A stretch of 64,000 nucleotides of DNA, taken from NCBI RefSeq assembly GCF_900113115.1, contig NZ_FOOF01000004.1, forward strand, positions 62,001-126,000, given 5' to 3'. A program made the position numbers and the translations under genes. The notes under the pieces are model-generated. The model saw only the letters and a program-made list of their open reading frames with translations. It did no database searches and was not told the DNA's origin. Positions within the stretch are counted from its first letter, which is position 1. Each line of letters starts with the position of its first letter. Source of the stretch: Duganella sp. CF458. GTDB lineage: Bacteria; Pseudomonadota; Gammaproteobacteria; Burkholderiales; Burkholderiaceae_D. Positions 48,867 to 58,413 of the stretch are shown one piece after another.

Positions 48867-48939
48867 TCGGTTCCTCGCTCCCCGTACTATTGGTTTTTGC
48901 GCTACATTCTACATTGGCTAACTAATTATAGGGGACCAA

Positions 48940-49734
48940 ATGGTCAGCACGACTTTGCGCGGCAAAACCGCGCTCGTTACCGGCTCGACTTCCGGCATCG
49001 GCCTGGGCATCGCGCGCAGCCTGGCAACGGAAGGTGCCAACATCATCTTGAACGGCTTTGGCGACGCGGGTGAAATCGCCAGGCTGCAGGAATCGCTGGC
49101 TGCCGAATTCGGGGTACAGGTAGGCTATCACGGCGCCGACATGAGCAAGCCGGCCGACATCGAAGCCATGATGACCTATGCCGCCGACAAGTTCGGCGGC
49201 GTCGACGTGCTGGTGAATAACGCCGGCATCCAGCACGTGGCCAATATCGAAGACTTCCCGGCCGAGCGCTGGGACGCGATCATCGCCATCAACCTGACCT
49301 CCGCCTTCCATACCACCCGCCTGGCGCTGCCGCACATGAAGGCGCGCAACTGGGGCCGCATCATCAACCTCGCTTCGGTGCACGGCCTGGTGGCTTCGGC
49401 CGGCAAGTCGGCCTATGTCGCCGCCAAGCATGGCCTGGTGGGCTTCACCAAGGCCACCGCGCTGGAAACCGCCAAGACCGGCATCACCTGCAACGCGATT
49501 TGCCCGGGCTGGGTATTGACGCCCCTGGTGCAAAAGCAGGTCGATGCGCGGGCCGAGAAAGAAGGCTTGTCCAACGAGGCTGCCAAAGCGGCACTGCTGG
49601 CAGAAAAACAGCCGTCCGGCGAATTCGTCACGCCCGACGAGCTGGGCGCGATGGCGGTCTTCCTGTGCTCGGCTGCGGCCCGGCAGATGCGCGGCGTGGC
49701 CTGGAATATGGATGGCGGCTGGGTCGCCCAGTAA
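48940..49734 (+). CDS. 3-hydroxybutyrate dehydrogenase (SDR)
   Basis: A 264-aa classical short-chain dehydrogenase. Cofactor loop TGSTSGIGLG (14-23), NNAG at 93-96, catalytic S146, Y159 and K163. ICPGWVLTPLVQKQ and the ending MRGVAWNMDGGWVAQ are typical of D-3-hydroxybutyrate dehydrogenases, which oxidise the PHB monomer to acetoacetate with NAD. scoAB, which would handle the acetoacetate, is 9 kb downstream. Its stop abuts that of the convergent gene. Confidence 0.92.
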   Translation: MVSTTLRGKTALVTGSTSGIGLGIARSLATEGANIILNGFGDAGEIARLQESLAAEFGVQVGYHGADMSKPADIEAMMTYAADKFGGVDVLVNNAGIQHVANIEDFPAERWDAIIAINLTSAFHTTRLALPHMKARNWGRIINLASVHGLVASAGKSAYVAAKHGLVGFTKATALETAKTGITCNAICPGWVLTPLVQKQVDARAEKEGLSNEAAKAALLAEKQPSGEFVTPDELGAMAVFLCSAAARQMRGVAWNMDGGWVAQ

Positions 49735-50271
49735 TCAGTCCTGCTGCGCCAGGTAGTTGTTCTTCAGGCGCATATAGTGCTCGGCCGAGTACTTGAAATG
49801 CGCGATCTCCTGTTCGGTCAGCTCGCGGATGCGCATCGCGGGCCGGCCGACATACAGCCCGCCGCTCTTCAGCACTTTTCCGGGCGCGACCAGGCTGCCC
49901 GCCCCCACCATCACATGCTTTTCGATCACCACGTCGTCCATGATGATCGCGCCCATGCCGATCAGGCATTCGTCGCCGATGGTGCAGCCATGTAGCAGCA
50001 CCGAATGGGCGATCGTCACGTGCTTGCCGATCGTCAGGGCGGCGCCTTCAGGCTTGGCCGCCGAGCGGTGCGACACGTGGCACATGGCAAAGTCCTGCAC
50101 ATTGCTGCCTGCGCCGATCGTGATACGGTTGACGTCGCCGCGCAGCACGGCATTGCACCAGATCGAGGCATCGCGGCCAATGCTGACGTCGCCGATGATT
50201 TGCGCGGACGGGTGGACGAACACGCCGTCTGCCAGTTGGGGGAAGGTGTCGAGGTAGGATTGCAGGGTCAT
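49735..50271 (-). CDS. gamma-carbonic anhydrase-like left-handed beta-helix protein
   Basis: A 178-aa hexapeptide-repeat protein from the ATG at 50271; the frame runs on antisense to dctA but that part is a shadow. Repeats such as IIGDVSIGRDASIWCNAVLR give a left-handed beta helix. Candidate zinc ligands are H65 or H68 (FAMCHVSHRS), H89 and H94 (IAHSVLLHGC). Related to YrdA/PaaY proteins, some of which hydrate CO2. Activity not certain. Confidence 0.88.
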   Translation of the reverse strand: MTLQSYLDTFPQLADGVFVHPSAQIIGDVSIGRDASIWCNAVLRGDVNRITIGAGSNVQDFAMCHVSHRSAAKPEGAALTIGKHVTIAHSVLLHGCTIGDECLIGMGAIIMDDVVIEKHVMVGAGSLVAPGKVLKSGGLYVGRPAMRIRELTEQEIAHFKYSAEHYMRLKNNYLAQQD

Positions 50272-50311
50272 GCCAGGATTATATGGCTTGCGGCGCTGCG
50301 GCAGCCACCCG

Positions 50312-50329
50312 ATTGTGGTTTTCCACAAT
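50312..50329. promoter_or_regulatory. inverted repeat upstream of dctA (possible operator)
   Basis: ATTGTGG (50312-50318) and CCACAAT (50323-50329) flank TTTT. The palindrome is 78 bases before the dctA start and would suit a dimeric regulator. No dedicated regulator gene is adjacent. Confidence 0.45.
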
Positions 50330-50406
50330 GGGGATAGACACAATAGCGGCAAGACAACCCGTTTGCCATGATGGGGATATTCGGAGACAAACGAGGCCCC
50401 CTCATC

Positions 50407-51723
50407 ATGGAAAAGAAACCCTTCTATAAAGTACTGTACGTTCAGGTACTGTTCGCCATTTTCTGCGGCGTCATGCTCGGCACCTACCTGCCGACCGACG
50501 CGGTAGCCATGAAACCGCTTGGCGACGGTTTCATCAAACTGATCAAAATGATCATTGCCCCGGTCATCTTCTGTACCGTGGTGAGCGGCATCGCCGGCAT
50601 GCAGGACGTCAAGAAGATCGGCCGCGTCGGCGGCAAAGCCCTGATCTACTTCGAAATCGTTTCCACCTTCGCCCTGGTGATCGGCCTGGCCGTTGCCAAC
50701 TTCATGCAGCCTGGCGCCGGCTTCAACGCCGACCCGCATACGCTGGACACCAAGTCGATCGCCCAGTACACGGAAAAAACCAAGGCACTGACCACCACCG
50801 ACTTCCTGCTGAACATCATCCCTAACACGGTGTTCGACGCCTTTGCCAAGGGCGACATCCTGCAGGTGCTGCTGGTTGCCGTGCTGTTCGGCTTTGCGCT
50901 GTCCCTGCTGGGTGAGCGTGGCCGTCCGGTCACCAAGCTGATCGACGAGGTATCGCATGCCTTCTTCGGCATGGTCAACATCATCATGAAGGCCGCCCCG
51001 ATCGGTGCCTTCGGCGCCATGGCTTTCACCATCGGCAAATACGGCATCGCTTCCCTGCTGCCGCTGGCCAAGCTGATGGGTTCGTTCTACCTGACCTGCT
51101 TCCTGTTCGTGTTCATCGTGCTCGGCCTGATCGCCAAGTACACCGGCTTCTCGATCTCACGCTTCATCTCCTACATCAAGGAAGAGCTGCTGATCGTGCT
51201 GGGCACCTCGTCCTCGGAAAGCGCCCTGCCTTCCCTGATGCGCAAGCTGGAAAAGCTGGGCGCCTCCAAGCCGGTGGTTGGCCTGGTGGTACCGACCGGT
51301 TACTCCTTCAACCTGGACGGCACCAATATCTACATGACCATGGCCGCCCTGTTCGTAGCGCAGGCCACCAACACCGACCTGACGCTGTGGCAGCAACTGA
51401 CCATCCTGGGCGTTGCCATGCTGACCTCCAAAGGCGCCTCCGGCATCACCGGCGCCGGCTTCATCACCTTGGCCGCAACCCTGGCCGTGGTACCGAGCAT
51501 CCCGGTGGCAGGCATGGCCCTGATCCTCGGCATCGACCGCTTCATGAGCGAATGCCGCGCCCTGACCAACTTCGTGGGCAACGGCGTGGCAACCCTGGTG
51601 GTCGCCAAGTGGGAAGGCGAACTGGACATGGACACCCTGCAGCGTGAACTGGCCAATCCATCCCCGCTGAATCCGCCAGTCCAGGCGGCGCCAAGCGAGG
51701 CACTGGCTGCTACCGCCGAGTAA
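50407..51723 (+). CDS. dctA: C4-dicarboxylate transporter DctA
   Basis: A 438-aa symporter from the ATG at 50407 (an upstream ATG at 50368 is less likely). DctA/glutamate-transporter signatures: [20 protein letters not shown], the serine-rich loop [13 protein letters not shown], and [20 protein letters not shown]. It imports succinate, fumarate and malate with protons. A strong terminator follows. Confidence 0.95.
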   Translation: MEKKPFYKVLYVQVLFAIFCGVMLGTYLPTDAVAMKPLGDGFIKLIKMIIAPVIFCTVVSGIAGMQDVKKIGRVGGKALIYFEIVSTFALVIGLAVANFMQPGAGFNADPHTLDTKSIAQYTEKTKALTTTDFLLNIIPNTVFDAFAKGDILQVLLVAVLFGFALSLLGERGRPVTKLIDEVSHAFFGMVNIIMKAAPIGAFGAMAFTIGKYGIASLLPLAKLMGSFYLTCFLFVFIVLGLIAKYTGFSISRFISYIKEELLIVLGTSSSESALPSLMRKLEKLGASKPVVGLVVPTGYSFNLDGTNIYMTMAALFVAQATNTDLTLWQQLTILGVAMLTSKGASGITGAGFITLAATLAVVPSIPVAGMALILGIDRFMSECRALTNFVGNGVATLVVAKWEGELDMDTLQRELANPSPLNPPVQAAPSEALAATAE

Positions 51724-51744
51724 GCCGCCCCTCCGCTAGCACTA

Positions 51745-51788
51745 AGACGGGCCCCATGCAAAGCTGCATGGGGCCCGTCTTTTTTTTG
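51745..51788 (+). terminator. terminator of dctA
   Basis: AGACGGGCCCCATGCA and TGCATGGGGCCCGTCT form a perfect 16-bp stem around AAGC, followed by eight T residues. Confidence 0.95.
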
Positions 51789-51886
51789 TGGCGCAAATGT
51801 AACGAAGAGTAGCGAGTTAAATGTTGACTCACAGAAACACGAAACCTAGAATAAACTCACTAATAATGCACATAACGGAAGCCAGG

Positions 51887-52279
51887 ATGAAACTCCCCAG
51901 CCACCGTGGTTTTACCCTGATTGAAGTGATGATCACCGTCGCCATTGTCGGTATCCTCGCTGCAGTCGCCATTCCCAGCTATACGCGCCACGTGGTGCGC
52001 GGCAACCGGGCAGCTGCGCAGCAGCACCTGATCGACCTGGCCCAGCGCGAGCAGCAATTCCTCGCCGATGCGCGCGTCTACAAGGACTCGGTCAGCGGCC
52101 TGAACATGCAAACCCCGCCTTCCGTCTCCAAGTTCTACAGCATCGCCATCCAGACGGACAGCGGCCCGCCCCCCACGTTCAAGATCATTGCCACGCCTGT
52201 CGCCGGCACCAGCCAGGTAGACGATGGCGACATCAGCATCGACCAGGCCGGCGCCAAGCTGCCGGCCGACAAGTGGTGA
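51887..52279 (+). CDS. pilE: type IV pilin PilE-like minor pilin (set 2)
   Basis: A 130-aa prepilin from the ATG at 51887. Cleavage site SHRG|FTLIEVMITVAIVGIL at G8 with glutamate at +5. The part AAAQQHLIDLAQREQQFLAD is typical of PilE-type minor pilins. It lacks the C-terminal cysteine pair seen in the set 1 protein. First gene of the second minor-pilin operon. Confidence 0.87.
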   Translation: MKLPSHRGFTLIEVMITVAIVGILAAVAIPSYTRHVVRGNRAAAQQHLIDLAQREQQFLADARVYKDSVSGLNMQTPPSVSKFYSIAIQTDSGPPPTFKIIATPVAGTSQVDDGDISIDQAGAKLPADKW

Positions 52280-52283
52280 TGCC

Positions 52284-52733
52284 ATGAAGCGCCAAACCGG
52301 CTTCGGCCTTGTGGAAACCATGGCGGTGGTGGCTGTGATCGCCATCCTGGCAGCGGTCGGCATGCCGGCCATGCAGGATTTCATCACCAACCAGCGCGTT
52401 AAAAGCACGTCCAGCGACTTGTTCACCAGCATTCTGCGGGCACGCAGCGAGGCCATCAAGCGCAATAAGGACGTGACGATCGCCCCGACCACCAACTGGA
52501 ACACGGGCTGGACCATTCCAAGCCCGAACCCGGGCGAACCGGCCCTGGCCAGTTTTACGACGCGTTCGCAGATTACGGTCGCCGGACCGGCGGCCGGCGT
52601 GACCTTCAACCCTGCAGGCCGGGTCAAGGGTGATACCGACTTGCAGTTTTCGATTACGTCTTCCACTGGCAAAGCCAGCTGCATCAGGATCGACCTCGGC
52701 GGTCGCCCGAACGTGCAAGCCAAATCATGCTAA
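52284..52733 (+). CDS. minor pilin of the FimT/GspH type (set 2)
   Basis: A 149-aa prepilin from the ATG at 52284, four bases after the preceding stop. Cleavage site RQTG|FGLVETMAVVAVIAIL at G6. The segment FTSILRARSEAIKRNKDVTI is the FimT/GspH helix. The stop overlaps the start of pilV by seven bases. Confidence 0.87.
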   Translation: MKRQTGFGLVETMAVVAVIAILAAVGMPAMQDFITNQRVKSTSSDLFTSILRARSEAIKRNKDVTIAPTTNWNTGWTIPSPNPGEPALASFTTRSQITVAGPAAGVTFNPAGRVKGDTDLQFSITSSTGKASCIRIDLGGRPNVQAKSC

Positions 52734-53290
52734 AAAACCACCAACACGGCGTCACCATGATCGAGGTCCTGGTCACCATCGTGATCCTGGCTTTTGGCCT
52801 GCTGGGCATTGCCGTCTTCCAGTCCAAGGCCAGCGTCGGTTCGATCGAATCCTACCAACGCGCCCAGGCGGTCATCCTGCTGGACGACATGACCGCCCGC
52901 GTGCAAGGCAACCCGAAGAACAGCGCGGCCTACGAATCCAGCAACATCGGCACCGGCGACGCGCAACCGGCCGATTGCAACGCCCTTGGCGCGGGCGCAG
53001 CACGCGACGTCTGCGAATGGAGCAACTCGCTGAAAGGTGCTGCGGAAAGCGATAGCAATACCAAGGTCGGCGCGATGATCGGCGCACGCGGCTGTATCTC
53101 CATGCTGCAGGTTGCCGACCCCTCGCCTGGCGTTTGCAAACCGGGCATCGTGCAGGTTGCAGTGGCCTGGCAGGGTTTGCACGCCACCCAGGCGCCATCC
53201 ATGGATTGCGGCAAGAACCAGTTCGGCGACGAGACCTATCGCCGCCTGATTGCCGCCCAGGTCCTGATTCCTCAACTCGAATGCAAATGA
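52727..53290 (+). CDS. pilV: minor pilin PilV (set 2)
   Basis: A 187-aa prepilin. Cleavage site HQHG|VTMIEVLVTIVILAFGLL at G8. The globular part is longer than the set 1 PilV (129 aa) and rich in cysteine (five to six), with VQVAVAWQG near its end. Confidence 0.87.
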   Translation: MLKNHQHGVTMIEVLVTIVILAFGLLGIAVFQSKASVGSIESYQRAQAVILLDDMTARVQGNPKNSAAYESSNIGTGDAQPADCNALGAGAARDVCEWSNSLKGAAESDSNTKVGAMIGARGCISMLQVADPSPGVCKPGIVQVAVAWQGLHATQAPSMDCGKNQFGDETYRRLIAAQVLIPQLECK

Positions 53291-53301
53291 GGAGCCCATT
53301 C

Positions 53302-54324
53302 ATGCATACCCAGCGCCGTCGCGAGCCAGGCTTTACCGTCGTCGAGCTGATGGTGGCAGTCGCCATCGGCCTGTTGCTGCTCGCCGGCTTGTCGTCCCTG
53401 TTCACCAGCAATAGCGCTGCCCAGATGGAAATCGAACGCGCCAACCGCCAGGTGGAAAACGGGCGCTATGCCATGCAGCTGATGACCGGCGACTTGCGCA
53501 ACGCCGGATATTATTCCGAGTACGACCCGATCGAACTGGCGGTACCGGCGGCACTGCCCGACCCTTGCGCCATCGACATGGCCACCCTGCGTGACGCCCT
53601 CGCCTTCGCGGTACAGGGCTATGACAACAGCAATGCGCTCGGTTGCCTGTCCGACGTCAAGGCCAACACCGACGTGGTGGTGGTACGCCATACCCACACC
53701 TGCGTGGTCGGCGCGGCCGATTGTGAAGACGCTAGCGCCGGCGGTCCGTTCTTCCAGGCCTCGCAATGCTCGAACCAGTACGAACTCGGCTCAAGCGACA
53801 AGACCAAGCACTACCAGATCTCCACGCTCAACAGCGGCTTCACCTTGCACCAGTACAACTGCACTGAAGTCAATGACAGCGGCACCCCGGCCGATGTGCG
53901 GCGGCTGCTGACCCATATCTACTTCGTTGCCAACAACAGCCTGGCGGGCGACGGCGTCCCTACCCTCAAGCGTGCCGAAGTGGTGAGCAAGAACGGGGTC
54001 ATGTCGGTCCAGATTGTGCCGCTGGCCGAGGGAATCGAGAACATGCAGATAGAGTACGGCCTGGACAGTAACGAAGACGGCGTGGCCGACAGCTTCACCA
54101 GCAAGATCAATGATGCCGATTGGGGCAATGTGGTGTCGGTCAAGCTGCACCTGCTGGCGCGCACCCTCAGCCCGTCGCTCGGGCATACCGATACCAAGAC
54201 TTATGTGCTCGGCGCGGACGACAAGGGCCAACCCAACGTCATTAACGCCAGCAACGATAAATTCAAACGCCACGTCTTCACCTCGCTGATCGGCCTGCCG
54301 AACGTGGCCGGAAGGAAATCCTGA
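53302..54324 (+). CDS. pilW: minor pilin PilW (set 2)
   Basis: A 340-aa prepilin from the ATG at 53302, which follows GAGGAG by eight bases. Cleavage site REPG|FTVVELMVAVAIGLLLL at G10. The region MQLMTGDLRNAGYYSEYDPI is typical of PilW. Overlaps pilX by one base. Confidence 0.88.
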   Translation: MHTQRRREPGFTVVELMVAVAIGLLLLAGLSSLFTSNSAAQMEIERANRQVENGRYAMQLMTGDLRNAGYYSEYDPIELAVPAALPDPCAIDMATLRDALAFAVQGYDNSNALGCLSDVKANTDVVVVRHTHTCVVGAADCEDASAGGPFFQASQCSNQYELGSSDKTKHYQISTLNSGFTLHQYNCTEVNDSGTPADVRRLLTHIYFVANNSLAGDGVPTLKRAEVVSKNGVMSVQIVPLAEGIENMQIEYGLDSNEDGVADSFTSKINDADWGNVVSVKLHLLARTLSPSLGHTDTKTYVLGADDKGQPNVINASNDKFKRHVFTSLIGLPNVAGRKS

Positions 54325-54899
54325 TGACACACCGCGCACTCCAGCGGCAAGGCGGCATGACCCTGGTGGTGGCCCTGGTCATGCTCGTGCTGATCACCTT
54401 GCTGGCGATGACCACCTTCAACCTGGGCAAATCGAGCATCCAGGTTGTCAACAATATGCAAAACCGCGATGAAGGGATCGCCGCCAGCCGCAGCGTGCTC
54501 GATGAAGCCATGTCCAGTACCCGCTTCTTCGATACGCCAAGCGACGCACTGAACCAGCCATGCCTCAACAGCAACCATCGCTGCTTCGACCTCAATGGCG
54601 ACAAGGTGATCGATATCGTGACCGCCTTGAGCACGCCAAAATGCGTCAAGGTGCGCACCATCAAGTCGACCGAGCTCGACATCACCGGCAGTGAAGAGGA
54701 CCGCGGCTGCAGCCTGGGTACGCCGGGCGATTTCGGCATCGTCGGCGGACAGGCCCAGAGGGGCAACTCGATGTGTGCCGATACCACCTGGGAAATGGCG
54801 GCCACCAGCCAGGACCAGCAAGTCCAATCCGAAGTCGTCATGGTACAGGGCGTTGCGATGCGCATCCCGACCGACAACGCGGACACCACATGCAAATAG
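54324..54899 (+). CDS. pilX: minor pilin PilX (set 2)
   Basis: A 191-aa protein whose ATG overlaps the pilW stop (TGATG). Cleavage RQGG|MTLVVALVMLVLITLLAM; the +5 residue is valine, as in the set 1 PilX. The segment NMQNRDEGIAASRSVLDEAM is characteristic of PilX. Several cysteines in the globular part. Confidence 0.87.
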   Translation: MTHRALQRQGGMTLVVALVMLVLITLLAMTTFNLGKSSIQVVNNMQNRDEGIAASRSVLDEAMSSTRFFDTPSDALNQPCLNSNHRCFDLNGDKVIDIVTALSTPKCVKVRTIKSTELDITGSEEDRGCSLGTPGDFGIVGGQAQRGNSMCADTTWEMAATSQDQQVQSEVVMVQGVAMRIPTDNADTTCK

Positions 54900-54934
54900 A
54901 GAATAACTAGCCCGCTTTTTATTGAGAGCCAGCC

Positions 54935-57900
54935 ATGCCAAAAAAGCTATTACTCACCGCAGCCGCCGGGCTCGGTGCATGCGCCACCCTCCTGTCGTTC
55001 CCTGCTGGCGCTGACGACATCGATATCTTCACCGGCGCCTCCGCCGGCACGTCGATCAACCCACGCATCCTGATCGTGCTGGACAACACGTCAAACTGGT
55101 CGCGCCAGGCGCAGAAATGGCCGGGTGGACTGACCCAGGGCCAGTCCGAGGTGCGCGCCATCAAGAGCGCGATTGCCGGCCTGGACGAGAAGGTCAACGT
55201 CGGCCTGTTCGAATTCGTCACCGACGGCAATGCCAACGACAACGGCGGCTTCGTGCGCTTCCAGGTGCAGCCAATGACGCCGTCGGCCAGGAACGCCTTC
55301 GGCAATCGCCTCGACACCATCGATACCGGCATTACCAGCCCGATCGAAAAGCGCAATTCGGGCACCATGTACGGCAACCTGATGTACGACGTGTACAACT
55401 ACCTCGGCGGCCTGCCCGGCTACTCCGCAGCGAAAGGCGTGACGCCAGGCTCGATTGCCGACCCGGCCGGCTATGTCAGCAAATGGGTGCCGTTCAAGTC
55501 CCCGCTGACCGATGATGCAAGCTGCGCCAAGACCATTGTGATTTTCGTCACCAACCCGGACCAGAGCGGACCGACCAAGGACGATTCCGCCAACACCAGC
55601 CAGTTGCAGAGCCTGGGCGGCAATACCAAACAGCTCGGACTGCCGAACTTCTCGACCCAGACCGTCAAGAGCGTCACCAATATCGGCCAGACCTCGGTCT
55701 GCTACTCAAGCCAGAGCGCCGCTGCCGCCGAACTGAACATGGCGCCATGGCCCACCACCTGCGGCAACTACACCGACGGCTGCCAGATCGGTTCGGCATT
55801 GAACAACGGCAGCAAGGTGTGCCCGGTCGGCACCTCATCGTTTGCGATCAACGGCGTCAACAGCACGGTGACCAACGTACCGACGGGTGGCGAGAGCACC
55901 GACGCCAATCCCTGGAACTCGGACGAATGGGCGCGCTTCATGCACGACAAGGGCGTACCGATCCCGTCCAGCAGCATGAAGTCCAAGGTAACGTTCTACA
56001 CCATCGACGTTTACAACGCCCAGCAGAATGTCGAGCACACCAAGCTGATGTTGAGCATGGCCAAGGCTGGCGGCGGCAAGTATTTCGCCGCCAAGAACCA
56101 GCAAGCGATCACCGATGCGCTGAACCAGATCCTGGGCGAAGTGCTGGCGGTGAACTCCACCTTTGCATCAACCTCGCTGCCGGTGAACTCCACCAACCGT
56201 TCGCAAAACCAGAACCAGGTCTTCATCGGCATGTTCCGTCCAGACCCGGATGCCAAGCCGCGCTGGTTCGGCAACCTGAAGCGCTACCAGCTGGTGATGG
56301 ATGGCTCCGACGTCAAGCTGGGCGATGCCAACGGCCAGCTGGCGGTCAACGACAATACCGGCTTCATTACCGATTGCGCGCAAAGCTACTGGACTGTCGA
56401 CAAAGGCGCCTACTGGGAGAAGCTCGGCATCAACCCCGACCCGGCCAGCGGCTGCCGCACCCTGGCGAAAGGCGTCTCGCCCTATTCCGATGCGCCCGAC
56501 GGCCCCTCGGTTGAAAAAGGCGCGATGGCGCAAATGCTTCGCAACGGCAACGATCCCGGCAACGCCGGTACTCCCAGCTATGCGGTCAACCGCCGGCTGT
56601 ACACCCGCACCGCCGGCGGCAGCACGCTGGTGGATTTCAACACCACCAATAGCGGCCTGCCGACCGACCTGGTCAACTTTATCAAGGGCGCCGACGTCAC
56701 ACAGGAGCGCGGTCCGGACAATCCGGCCACCACCACCCGTCCGTCGATCCATGGCGACGTGATCCATTCGCGCCCGCTGCCGCTGGCCTATGACGAGAAC
56801 AATGTGTTCGTATTCTACGGCTCCAACGATGGCTTCTTCCGCGCTGTGGACGCCAGCAACGGCAAGGAACGCTGGGCCTTTATCGCGCCCGAATTCTTCA
56901 GCCGCCTGGGACGCCTGAAGGACCAGACGCCGCTGGTGAACTACCCGAACGTGGCAGGTCCCGGCGACGTCTCGGCCATCGGCAGCCCGAAAGACTATTT
57001 CTTCGACGGGTCGACCGGCGTGTTCCAGAACCAGCCGCTGACTGCCAGCGAGGCCAAGAAAATCTGGATCTACCCGACCATGCGCCGCGGCGGCCGCATG
57101 GTCTACGGCATGGATGTCACCGACATCGACAACCCGCGCCTGATGTGGTCGGTCGGTTGCCCGAACCTGGCCAACGACACCGGCTGCACCACCGGCTTTG
57201 AGGGCATCGGCCAGACCTGGTCAGTTCCAGGCGTCGCCTTCGTCAAAGGCTACTCGGCCACCCGCCCCCTGATCATGATGGGCGGCGGCTACGACAACTG
57301 CGAAGACGCCAACACTGGCGCACCGACCTGCGTGGCCGGCAAAGGCGGCTTCGTGTACATCATGGATGCCGAAAACGGATCCCTGCTGGCCAGCTTCAAG
57401 ACCAAGCGCAGCGTGGTCGGCGATATTTCCATGGTCGACATCGACAATGACGGCATGCCCGACTATGCCTACGCCGCCGATATGGGCGGCAACATCTACC
57501 GCATCGACCTGATCGACGGCCCGACCACCCGGGGCGCCTTGGCCGCCAGTGCCTGGCGCATGTACCGCGTGGCCTACACCAACCAGGCCAGCAGCCCGCG
57601 CAAGTTCATGTTCGGCCCGGCCCTGCTGTTCACCAAGGGCTTCGTTTATGTCGCACTCGGCAGCGGTGATCGCGAGCACCCGTTGTCCTGGCAGTACCCC
57701 TATGACTCGACCGCCAACCGCTTCTACGTGGCACTGGACAACCTGGCCACCAAGCCGGAGACGGACGAAGCTGGCCTGAACATGGATACCAGCCTGACCG
57801 ACAGCACCTCGCCGACCGATTGCAACGCGCCGAACGTGCTGCCGAACGGCAGCAGCCGCGGCTGGTTCATGGGCTTGCAAAAAGGGGAGCAGGTAGTGAC

Positions 57901-58273
57901 TTCCTCCCTGATCGTGGGCGGCACCGTGATGTTCAGTACCAACCGACCGATCGTCGGCAACGCCGCCAGCTGCTCGACCGCACTGGGCGAAGCGCGCGGC
58001 TACGTCGTCAACCTGTTCAATGCGTCCGGCGCCATCAGCGCCGACGGCTTCTGCGGCGGCAATCGCTCTTCCTCCTTTGCCGGCGGCGGCTTGCCGCCTT
58101 CCCCGGTGATGGCCAGCGGCGTGCAGGTGCGCGGCGAACCGGGCAGCCCGTCCCGCCGCGTCTCGGTCGTGATCGGCTCCGGCTACACCCCGTCCGCGAT
58201 TAACTCGGCCACGGTGAAGCCGAAGATCAGTTCGGTTCGGAAACGTAAATACACTTACGTCAAGGGCCAGTAA
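54935..58273 (+). CDS. pilY1: PilY1-type pilus tip/adhesin protein (copy 2)
   Basis: A 1112-aa secreted protein with a signal peptide ending near A26. The von Willebrand A-like domain starts at ILIVLDNTSNWS; D50 is kept but the DxSxS pattern reads D-N-T-S-N, so the metal site is degenerate. The C-terminal propeller (about 590-1112) shows YGSNDGFFRAVDASNGKERW, VYGMDVTDIDNPRLMWS and an intact calcium loop at 835-843 (D-x-D-x-D-x-M-x-D). The last gene of the second minor-pilin operon, followed by a large hairpin. Confidence 0.9.
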   Translation: MPKKLLLTAAAGLGACATLLSFPAGADDIDIFTGASAGTSINPRILIVLDNTSNWSRQAQKWPGGLTQGQSEVRAIKSAIAGLDEKVNVGLFEFVTDGNANDNGGFVRFQVQPMTPSARNAFGNRLDTIDTGITSPIEKRNSGTMYGNLMYDVYNYLGGLPGYSAAKGVTPGSIADPAGYVSKWVPFKSPLTDDASCAKTIVIFVTNPDQSGPTKDDSANTSQLQSLGGNTKQLGLPNFSTQTVKSVTNIGQTSVCYSSQSAAAAELNMAPWPTTCGNYTDGCQIGSALNNGSKVCPVGTSSFAINGVNSTVTNVPTGGESTDANPWNSDEWARFMHDKGVPIPSSSMKSKVTFYTIDVYNAQQNVEHTKLMLSMAKAGGGKYFAAKNQQAITDALNQILGEVLAVNSTFASTSLPVNSTNRSQNQNQVFIGMFRPDPDAKPRWFGNLKRYQLVMDGSDVKLGDANGQLAVNDNTGFITDCAQSYWTVDKGAYWEKLGINPDPASGCRTLAKGVSPYSDAPDGPSVEKGAMAQMLRNGNDPGNAGTPSYAVNRRLYTRTAGGSTLVDFNTTNSGLPTDLVNFIKGADVTQERGPDNPATTTRPSIHGDVIHSRPLPLAYDENNVFVFYGSNDGFFRAVDASNGKERWAFIAPEFFSRLGRLKDQTPLVNYPNVAGPGDVSAIGSPKDYFFDGSTGVFQNQPLTASEAKKIWIYPTMRRGGRMVYGMDVTDIDNPRLMWSVGCPNLANDTGCTTGFEGIGQTWSVPGVAFVKGYSATRPLIMMGGGYDNCEDANTGAPTCVAGKGGFVYIMDAENGSLLASFKTKRSVVGDISMVDIDNDGMPDYAYAADMGGNIYRIDLIDGPTTRGALAASAWRMYRVAYTNQASSPRKFMFGPALLFTKGFVYVALGSGDREHPLSWQYPYDSTANRFYVALDNLATKPETDEAGLNMDTSLTDSTSPTDCNAPNVLPNGSSRGWFMGLQKGEQVVTSSLIVGGTVMFSTNRPIVGNAASCSTALGEARGYVVNLFNASGAISADGFCGGNRSSSFAGGGLPPSPVMASGVQVRGEPGSPSRRVSVVIGSGYTPSAINSATVKPKISSVRKRKYTYVKGQ

Positions 58274-58313
58274 ATAAAGACGGAACCACGCCATGCCCTA
58301 AGGCTACATGCTT

Positions 58314-58390
58314 AAAAGTCGGGGTCAGCTCTGGCAACCGGACATTTTGCTGCGCAAAATGTCCGGTTGCCAGAGCTGACCCCGACTTTT
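58314..58390. repeat. 77-bp hairpin with perfect 37-bp arms (bidirectional terminator or REP-type element)
   Basis: The arms 58314-58350 and 58354-58390 are perfect reverse complements with TGC between them. The outer ends are AAAAGTC and GACTTTT with further T residues, so transcripts from both convergent genes would meet a hairpin and T-run. The inner part GGGGTCAG resembles the GGGTCAG core of the REPIN-like element at 18739-18909. Confidence 0.85.
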
Positions 58391-58413
58391 TTACTGCTAG
58401 CCTGGCGTGGGAA

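Noticed and set aside
50272-50958. N-terminal extension of the gamma-carbonic anhydrase frame
   Set aside because: It lies antisense to dctA; the conserved protein starts at the ATG at 50271.
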